Positions 1 to 9,000 of a DNA stretch of 56,212 nt are shown here, in pieces. The first letter of the stretch is position 1. Every line of letters starts with the position of its first letter. The stretch lies in assembly GCF_000224145.3 (NCBI RefSeq), contig NC_020173.2:4901988-4958199 (forward strand). Direction: 5' to 3'. This DNA comes from Ciona intestinalis. Its lineage: Eukaryota; Chordata; Ascidiacea; Phlebobranchia; Cionidae. The notes under the pieces are model-generated. The model was not told where the DNA came from, made no database searches, and saw only the letters and a list, made by a program, of their open reading frames with translations. A program made the position numbers and the translations under genes.

Positions 1-2572
1 ATTAATATAGAAACACAGCCAGAGTTGGCATCACAGTTGGTGCCAGGTATGTCAAAGCTTGTGAAATAGTGAACAAAACTTGCGAAAAGATCAGAACATT
101 TGTCCCAACAAATAGAACTCTATACCCCCCAAATTTATTCACGAGCATAGTCTGGAATATGAATTAATTTGGTTAAAACAACTGTTAAGAGATTACGAAG
201 TAAAGTTTATGTTGCGCTAATTAGTATTTTTTAATAATAAAACATTGTCTAATTGCCTAAACACTTTGTAATATTTTTTAATTTTTTTTTTTACAATAAG
301 AAATAAACGGACATAGAAAAAAATTAATCTTTTAACAGTGAACACACACATTTGCATTAGTCCAAAACTCCAAAAAAGGAACTTACACAAACCACAGAAG
401 AGAGAACCATCAAAGAATATGCGCCAATGTTTATAAATATCATGTTGCCTTTACTGATTCCAACATTGATAAAAATAACAGAAGAGTAAAGTAAGATTGT
501 GTCAATACCACCCATCACAATGTTGCAAAGCAAAATGTTGACTGCTAGAAACTGGTTCCTATGATATTAATTATGCCTTAAATCAAAATTCTTAGGAAAA
601 AAAAGATATTGCATAGTATTTGATGACTCTAAGCTACATAATTATAAATTGCCAACAAATATTGATATAATTTAACAAAACACTTTTACAAACTATATAT
701 TATTTGCAATAAAGGTGTTCTATTAATACAGCAAAATGCTGTTATATTACACCTGGTTTAAACTTTGTGTCCTACATACATAAAGCATGAACTAGTTTTT
801 AAAGTAACAAAACAATACACTAACTGTAGTGTTTTGGTTTAATGCTAACGCCATCAAGTGATTGTAAATTGTTAATGTGCAACACTTATCGCCTCGTGTA
901 TGAAATTATGACAATAGATTAGGATTCTAAAAATACTGTAACCGAAGAACTACTTTAACCTGAACTGCTTTATGCTTAATATCTCAATGATTCCTATTTT
1001 CCTAGTTAATTCAATATCTGGCTGAAGCAATTCGAATTCTTGATGAATAAGTTCCTAAAAAAAATGTATTACTCGATTTAGAAAATAAAGGTTAATTGTA
1101 ATTCTAATGCTAACAAACCTTAGAGCCATTTCTTAATGTTCGTAACACATTTAAAGCTTCCTGTTTTCCTAATCTATGAAGAACATCATAAGGTGTATTC
1201 GGTAAGTGCAGACTTGTAATGAGGTAAACTATAGAAGGTAGGGCTCCGATTGAAAACGCAACTGGCCACAAAGTTAATGATCCCAGTATCTTGAAAGAAA
1301 AGACATATTTAAATGAATAAATATAACATTATTTTTTGTTTTGCATAGTGGGGTATTGAAGGTCATTTTTTATCACAAATATTTTTAGTATGGCTAAAAT
1401 CTTGGACAACTCGTAAGGAATTAATTGCCTAAACAAATATATGTCTATAATAGTAGCAGCATTGAACCTCGAACCTGTATTCTCTGGTCTAGGTAAGGAG
1501 GCGAGGACTCTACTAACTGCTATGTGGCCCCTAATTAGGCATAGACAATACAGTTAAGCTTATAAATACTAAATAGTAAATACCTTACCTTGTCATGTCC
1601 TAATAAATACCTTGTCATGTCCTATAATAACAGCAAAGAGAATTCCACAACAGCTAGAAACACTAATTATTGATTGCCAAAAGTTTTGCTTTTGTTTAAT
1701 ACTGGTTTCAGAAACCATTAAACTGGGCAGGTCTGCAAAAAGTTAAAGTAATGACTTATCTTTTACAATGCTTGTGAATCACTTACTGAAACTAAGTCCG
1801 AAACATATTCCTCCAACAAATCTTCCCACGATAAAAACTTCATATGATTCTGTGATTTTCCCAACCCCAGCAATTAGTATGACACTCAGTATATTAATTA
1901 CATGGGCCAGTTGCATTAGCCTTTTTCTACTTGTAATTTTCAGTATGAACTGCATCCCCAAACCACCAACTAAGCCACCAATTATAAAGAAAGATGAGGT
2001 AAGTGAAAGATAGACTGCCCATGTAGATTTAGACATAGCCACACCATTCCGTTCCTAAATATTACACCAAGGTGATCAACAAGTTACCATAACACGATCA
2101 TGAAGCTAATTTTCCTAAAGTTTTAAAAAATGATCATATACAAACTATTAATTTATAACAGGTTCCACAGATTTCTAAAAAATCATTAGAGTATGGGACT
2201 ATGGGGTGGGGTCAGATGAGACATGCCCCATTCTCTTTTCTCTTTCCATTTGGTAATAAACAAAGATGTAAATCGATGGCGGGGTCAATATAAATACAAA
2301 ATAGGTTAAAGTAATACTATGATAAAAATGGTCAACTGTGACCTAAATCCTAGATAACCTAGCATGACTCACTCGTATAGAATCTTTAATCCTTTTAGTA
2401 GTTAAATTATAAATCTAAACGGTGCAAGTTAAGCACTTACCATGTAAGTTTCATTATATATTGTTCTGATTATTGAATTCAAGGGGTTGACTAAAACAAA
2501 GAGATATGATGAAGCAAACATGAGCATTGTCCCATGCATAAGTAAAGAAACATTGGCGCGATTTGAGTTTTC
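1..2572 (-). CDS. SLC2A (GLUT)-like facilitative sugar transporter, partial
   Basis: This is a major-facilitator-superfamily membrane transporter resembling animal hexose transporters; the substrate cannot be told. Exons read in order on the minus strand are 2572-2441, 2054-1787, 1732-1611, 1289-1119, 1054-960, 558-387 and 151 to the left edge. All junctions keep frame and use GT-AG. Recognisable parts are TM1 ending in IIRTIYNETYM (GLUT-like loop), TM2-TM3 with GGLVGGLGMQF and VGRFVGGICFGLSF, the TM5-loop segment LWPVAFSIGALPSI followed by PNTPYDVL (where GLUTs have PESPRYL), and TM7 with NQFLAVN in place of QQLSGIN. The family signature residues are therefore degenerate. The first coding exon was not found, and TM9-12 lie off the left edge; in the last exon the frame meets a TAA at 2-4 unless a donor lies just before it. 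It could be a divergent functional paralogue or a decaying copy. Confidence 0.7.
2196..2268 (-). mobile_element. MITE fragment in transporter intron
   Basis: Only the 5' part of a reverse-orientation copy is present, with a GGTGGGGTCAGATGAGACA-type end followed by the diagnostic segment ending in AGTAAACAAAG-like sequence. It lies in the intron between the first two recognised exons of the SLC2A-like gene. Confidence 0.5.
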
Positions 2573-2957
2573 CTAAAATTGAGTAAACAAAGAAATTTAT
2601 TAGAGATAATTTTTTTTATTCTTGCTACATTAAAGTTGGATGAAATACAGTAATACAAACCATGTTTTTTTACGTTTCCAATTGCAGTTTCCTGTAGTAA
2701 CACTGTTTCCGGAAATTTCACTTTTCTACGTACACAAAGTAAGTACAAAGTCTAAGGTTAACGGTACATACATGCCTTTTTCTTAAGAGTAACCAAGCAG
2801 CAAGTACTGCACCTCATTTCTCATATATATATATAACACATCTGGTAGCAACATCCGGTGTCGCAAAAAGTTGTTTTTTTTTCCGAGAAGAATATAGTTT
2901 TACCGCCTACTGCGCATGTGCAGACACTACTCAACATTTCATCAGAAATCTTTTAAT

Positions 2958-3182
2958 CTGGTTCGACACTTAACTGCAATTGCACCAACCCAGTGGTCAG
3001 TTATGAGTTGTCAAATTGTCAGTAAAAAATTACAAAAAAAAAAAAAATTTCATTAAAAATAATTACCTATAAAGTTGCATACCTCATAACTTGGGGGCAC
3101 GAGGTGTGTGGAACCATAGTACACCGACTATGGTGGGACAGAACACCTGTAGTCTGGCGACTGTCGTTTCCCGCGACGCGCA
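2958..3182 (+). mobile_element. Degenerate SINE-like element
   Basis: A head segment (CACCAACCCAGTGGTCAG, then AGTTGTC) is followed by a body around 3075-3182 with GGGCACGAGGTGTG and GGACAGAACACC. The body contains a local duplication of ACCATAGTACACCGACTATGG. The same head and body occur at 4983-5100 and 40205-40365. Confidence 0.5.
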
Positions 3183-4348
3183 GACAGAGTCGTATAAACA
3201 CCTATTACTTTTCTATGGCTCTGCGCGCGGATAAATATTTACTCGTAAGGTGTCGCTAACGAGAAATCGCTGTATTTTGGCTGGCGTCGTCTCCAGAAGA
3301 GCTATAGACTGCTCAGCGTTAATAACTCTGTTTTCGTTGATTTGTTAGGGCGTGAATTAGGTGACAGAACCATAACGGAAAGCTTGTTGTTTTTTTTTCT
3401 AATTCTCTTCTCTTTGCAGCGTTTAATCTGTTCTTTTTTTTGTATTGTAAAAAAAGCAAAAATGCATTATATGAAGCACCATATTTTCTAGTATTTATTT
3501 TATATAATAAACTACGATAAAGAACAAGACAGATATTTGAACATTATTGCTGCTACGTCACGCGAACATATGAATGGGACGACCGTCAACCGTGGGAAAA
3601 TAGTTTTTTTTCTTTTTTCATTTATCTCTCGCTTTGTCTCGCTCATACTCTATCCACTACACTACAATGACTGCAAAAATTTCAAAGTCTTGAACTGTTG
3701 TGCATTACTTATTACAGAATTTAGTCGTTCAAAATCTACCGACCAAAATTTTAGTCGGGAGAATAAAAAGCGAAATCGAATTTAGGTGGCGACTAGTTTA
3801 GTCGATAGTCGAGAACGCCATCCGAGGGTTGGTATCTGCCTGTTTATAAATTAAATATAACTGAGTCAAGAACTTGTAGACATGTATACGAGTGCAGGAA
3901 GTAAGAAATACTATTTTTTCAACGGCTGTGATTGTGAAACTATATAAACCACAGGTTTAAAATGTAAATATATAATATTCTTACAGCAGATCACATATAG
4001 GCACAAGTGAGGCAGTTGGTAAGTAAGTTTGGATATATTTACTGCTGCATAAACCCGGTATAGGTAAATGCCTCGACTGTGCCCAATTATACCTAAAACC
4101 TTTGCAGAACATTTGTTTTAAAGTGCTAAAGGTAAAAATAACGGCTGAAACGTGTTTCTACGTTTGTGTTTTTATACTAATTACACCACTTGCGATAGTT
4201 GAACATCGCATTAACGGCTGAACATGATGCATGCTATGCCTAAACTGCGACTCGCATTAAAACGGCAGCAATAATAAAACTTGTCTTCTCTTATTTCATG
4301 TCGTTTTAATGTTGTGATATCGGCATATTAATTCACAAACTGTTTAAA

Positions 4349-4544
4349 TATAGTAAGGTGGGGAAGACGGGACACCTTTACTACATAATATCCAAATACC
4401 CTGATTCTGTTTTAAACAATTAACAGCGGTCCATGAAAGTGGTGAGGATGTGGCTTTATATTTCTTTGAATATTCTTTGTTTACTATCAAGGTGACGAGA
4501 AAGTAGAATGAAAAGGTGTCCCATCTCCCCCCACCCTACTATAT
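4349..4544 (+). mobile_element. Full-length MITE
   Basis: A roughly 196-bp element bounded by TATAGTAAGGTGGGGAAGAC and its inverted counterpart ending CCCCCCACCCTACTATA. The interior has the family core ATAATATCCAAATA, TTTTAAACAATTAACA and TTCTTTGTTTACTA. It is non-coding and flanked by a TA-type target site. Confidence 0.85.
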
Positions 4545-4982
4545 GGTCTTTCCACGTCCTTTTTGGTAGCAGAAAAAGGATAGTAACAGAATCATGTGAC
4601 CGTAGCCGCGCGACTCTTCTCTTTTTGACGTAGAGTGGTTTGTGACAGAACCGTTTTCGTATTGCTCGACGTACCTGGGTTATTTGAGAGAATCAGAGAG
4701 ATAAAATTTACCAAACAAAACACACGTGGGTTCAAATAATTCACACCAAGACATGTTGCCCGGGAAGTTGGAGAGAATTGGAGAAGAAAAAGAAAACACG
4801 TAGTAATGAAGCGTAGTTGTTCTAGAAATATGTATTACATTGTATAACATTATTCAATCAGAAAAAGCTATCAAACAGAAATATGTATAACATTATTTAA
4901 TCAGAAAAAGCTCAAATAGTGGTTAAGGGTCTCGTCTTCCCCCAGGCTGCTTTATGTTTGTGAGCGTAGAATTTTACAAATT

Positions 4983-5100
4983 GTTCCAACCCAGCGCTTT
5001 TTTATGAGTTGTCTAAAAATAAAGGTTTCCACAAGGGCACGAGAAATATAGCACAGAAAACCCGTCTTATAAAATCTGTCGTTGCCCCGCCAAGCGAGTA
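4983..5100 (+). mobile_element. SINE-like element
   Basis: The head CAACCCAGCG...AGTTGTC is followed by GGGCACGAGAAATATAGCAC and a degraded GTCGTTGCCCCGCCAAGCGAG tail, matching the order of segments in the copies at 2958 and 40205. Confidence 0.5.
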
Positions 5101-5227
5101 ACATACGTAACGTTTATTTATAAATGAACAATCTTATTTTGTTTATACATTATAGGCATATATATAGTTACTTTTTTTGCCAACTTATTTGCATGCGTAC
5201 AAACCTGGAATCACGGCCTATCTCCAG

Positions 5228-5447
5228 TGGGGCGTGCTGGAACACATCAATGTCGAATAACGGTTCTAACACAGTGCATCAATGCACACACGATTTGGAA
5301 GGAGAAGAAACCACGAATATTAATTTATTCAGCATCGCTAGCACTGACGATTTGGAATTCGAGCACCCCAGTTCAAGTAACAATGATACCAAGTTTTCTA
5401 TTCCGTGTTACAATGACTTATGTGGGGAAATTGATCTTCCAGATTAA
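5228..5447 (+). CDS. Possible terminal exon or small ORF, unknown
   Basis: After a good acceptor-like CCTATCTCCAG the frame stays open to a TAA at 5445-5447. The predicted piece is about 72 residues, polar and acidic, including DLEGEETTNINLFSIAS and NNDTKFSIPCYNDL. The composition looks like a real C-terminus rather than random AT-rich translation, but no upstream exon on this strand was recognised. The frame also extends upstream to an ATG at 5124. It may be the last exon of an unseen gene, a retrocopy fragment, or chance. Confidence 0.25.
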
Positions 5448-6077
5448 AACCCTGCCTGGATGGAATATCCTAGAATATATTTTACCCAGGAAATTAACTT
5501 TCTTTTTTTAATGGGTCAAAAACTAACTTTCAACTGGAATATATATATGATAGTTATCGATTTTTATGTCAGTTATCATTTTTTTAAAGTCATTAATTTT
5601 TGTCAGCAGACACGTTTCCGAAGTTTAACAAAGTGCTTTATTTGTGGTTTTTATACATCTAATGTAGTTATGCAATTTTAAGAACGCCTAGTTAGTTTTC
5701 TATACTTCGTAGTTTTATATTTTTTTATAACTCATAAAATGATGTAACTTTGTACTGAACTATGTATCTTATATTATTGTTAGGTGATTTTCCAATAGAG
5801 CTGTAGATTATGTTACTATTATCACGCGCTGGTTATTTGTTGAAGCGTGAACAACCTTTAAACTTACGACGTCATTTATTCGTGTTAGCGTAGTGCACAC
5901 TGTATTAGCAAATATTACACTGCGGTTTGTGTACTATTTAAAATAGAGAATGTCTGTCATATATGTGGTGTCTTTTTTCTTTCGGTAAACTCGTGGAAAT
6001 GAAGCCTAAAATATTATACAATCTTCGCATATTGTTTATTTTTCAAATATTTTCTTCATTGGCCTATCCTCTTTCTG
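5448..6077. other. Intergenic/3' UTR sequence
   Basis: AT-rich sequence between the orphan ORF and the Kelch gene stop codon. The part just left of 6078 is probably the 3' UTR of the leftward Kelch gene. Nothing else is supported here. Confidence 0.5.
6035..6040 (-). terminator. Poly(A) signal for the Kelch gene
   Basis: AATAAA on the minus strand, about 40 bases past the predicted stop codon of the BTB-Kelch gene. Confidence 0.5.
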
Positions 6078-9000
6078 TTACTGTGTTAAAAATATGTTAG
6101 AAGTGACATTCGCATTATCGCCTGTCGTTTCTGTTGAATTGGTTTCAATATTTCCAAGTGAATTTAGGATTCCTGATTGCTTTCCCGGAATGTTACCTGT
6201 AAGATATTACAGAACTGTCAGTCAAACGATAAATATGGTACTGCTATTGTGCTCTAATATCTTCACAGCAATAAATGAACTCCATTTGTAATATTTGTAA
6301 AATATTTACATATATTACCTGTGCTAGTTTCCAGCCACTCAAAAATGTCGCTGTTTTTACGATTGTCTGGGAAAAACTTAGCAGTGTTGGTATGTGGAGA
6401 TGCTGAATTTACTCGTACAGCATTATTTCGGGTTGTGTTAATGGGTGATGCTGCAGAGAACAGATCATCATCACCGCCAATTTCAGAAGTGGGAAAAACT
6501 CGAGGGTGCGCAGATTTTGGTAAATTTCGGTTCCCTCGCTTTGTTGACTTACTGTTCGCACTAAATACCGGCTCAGGTAAGGAAAGGCAACCTAGTGTAG
6601 TTTGAGGGGTTTTGTACAAAGTCATAACAGCGCATGCGACACCTGTGCATCTCATCGGGTAGTTTTGAATGTTAACTCCTTTTCCATCACGTTCTAACTC
6701 ATTTTCCACTCCCAATAAATTCCCACTTTCTGAACCTATTTTCGCCACATCACCAGTATTAGTGTCAACACACTCAACGTTGTCAATACGGCCTCTGTTA
6801 AGCCAACTGTATCCACCGACAAGGTATATCTTACTATCCAAAGAGCATGACCCAGCTTCTGAACGTGTTACCATAACACGATCATGAAACTGCTGTTCCC
6901 TAAAGTTAAAATGATGATCATAAACAAACTATTAATTTAAAACTGTGTTCATAGTATGGGGCGGGGTCAGATGGGACTTGTTAATGTTATCATTCTCTTT
7001 TCTTGTTTCATTTTGAAAGTAAACTAATAATATTTAGACCACAGTCTCGAGACTCCAAAAAAACGTTGTTAATTGTTAAAACAAAATTCAAAATTACGGA
7101 TTTTGAGTTCTAGCAGTACCCACAGTATTATAGTATTTGGGTAAATCGGCAGCAATAACTTTGTTCTGCTCTTTCTAACTATGCTTACTCGAGACATTCA
7201 GAATTTAAACTTGGCCATTCGTTGGGTTGCAGCCCCCCTGAACTATCCATTAAATTTCCATTTAACCGAGTATTGGCAAGCCCTTTGAATATCGACCACT
7301 GATCTGTACCGGGTGTGTAAACTTCAATCTGAAAATCATTTGGTAGTTAACAAAACGCCATTCAAATAATTATAAAGCCGTATCCTTACGACTCCTATAG
7401 ACCGTTATTAAATGTTTAAAACACGATCAGGATATTTGAATATTATGTGCTAAAGGTGTCCCATCTTCTCCCGTCCTACCTTTTTGTAGAACACCAAAAA
7501 TGTAAAACATTAAGAACGTCCAACTTACATCTGCCGCTCCATAGATGCCAACTGCAGGGTCGGCAGGATCCACACTTGCTCCACCGACCACGTAAAGTCG
7601 ATTATGAATGGAATGCAAACTCGCTGAAAACCGTGGTTTTATTAAAGGCTGCTTGCGCTCCCATGTGTTACTAGCAGGGCAGTATCTACAAACAAATGTG
7701 TGAAGTCATCAACAAATGCATGTATAACTAGCAAAAAGTGTCAAGGTACAGTTAGTATAAGTTTCGTATGCAACATAACATAGTTTTTAAATGTTTCTTC
7801 GAATACAGTATAAAGGGAATTGGCAGCTAAATGGCAGTCGTTAAAAACAAACTACAGCAAAAATAAAGTTCGGTACAAGTGTCATATAAATCGTGGCTAA
7901 AAATCGTGGCTGCTAAATTCATAATGCAGTAAAAATTTACTCATGTTGAGTTGTGCTTAGGTGGTTCAATCTCACGTCGAGGTGGTTCAATCTGACTGGT
8001 CGTATAAAACGCTATTTACTAAACAGCAATGAAAACTGTGGTAACTCCACGCCTATAAAACTCAAAACTCATAAACAGCACTAAAAGACAGGGGGATATA
8101 TAGCTCTTAACAGAAGCAACCCAGAGAAAAAAACCGGTTGCATTCTCGCTTTTTTAAACGGCCGCGTATTGGTATGCTAGTAGACGGTGATGCAGAAAGA
8201 AAACAAAGTGGTTGAAACCGACGCTGGTCGAAACACTTGTGCTCAAAACGCCACACAACGGAAAAAATCACATTAAATGTAAGGAGTGGGGGAATCTTTA
8301 AGTTACAGTTATTAGAAGAAAAGTGTACATAAAAATATAAAGGTTTACAAAGACAGTACCTATTTATATAAAAATCTAAATAATAAGGTTATTTAAAGGT
8401 AGATCACCTTTCTACTCTTCTTGAAACTAAATCGTCACTAGACCCCCTACTGCATACACTTTGCTACTGAGACTGCTGACAGCAACGTGTCTCCTTGGAC
8501 TACTTATCGGTGCAACTTCGTCCCAACTGTTGGTAGCTGGGTCGTAGACTTCGACCTCAGCAACTGTTACACCGTTGTTAACTCGTCCGCCTAAAAATCA
8601 ACAAGCTGCTACCATTGCTGTGGGCGTGTGTGTCATAGTGCAAGACCTCAGGCAATTACACCAAGCCCATATAATGGTCCCCTTTGTCATAAACAGTAAA
8701 TGCGTGAAACAGAACACTCGTGTTATACCGACTGCCGGTGCTTCGCCCCCGCTACGCGAGAATAAACAAGTCACATTCATTTATACATTCATGTGTAAAT
8801 TGTGACAGCACACTACGATTTCATTTTCAAAAAACGTTTATTTTTCTTTATCGCACCTACTACGTATAACTTCATTTCCAAAGCAGCCATCTGGAAGCTT
8901 TCTCGAGGTTTCTTCATACGAGAAACTGTCAGCCATTCCTCGGACCAGAGGTCGTATCTCCACACCTATACACGAATAAATGTTTCAAACAAAGGTTTTA

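Larger units (their letters stand above)
2573..5227. other. Intergenic region with repeats, no gene recognised
   Basis: This stretch should hold the 5' end and first exon of the leftward transporter, but I could not identify them. It contains two degraded SINE-like copies and one full MITE, annotated separately. A short (TA)n run lies at about 2824-2835, and a poly(A)-like run at about 3031-3049. The short open frames here lack family similarity and are AT-rich. Confidence 0.5.

Noticed and set aside
1587..1589. Outer GTAAGG donor in the SLC2A-like gene as the main site
   Set aside because: It adds 22 bases, breaks phase with the next exon and introduces a stop.
3537..3785. 82-codon plus-strand frame
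   Set aside because: AT-rich, no family similarity, no splice context; treated as chance.
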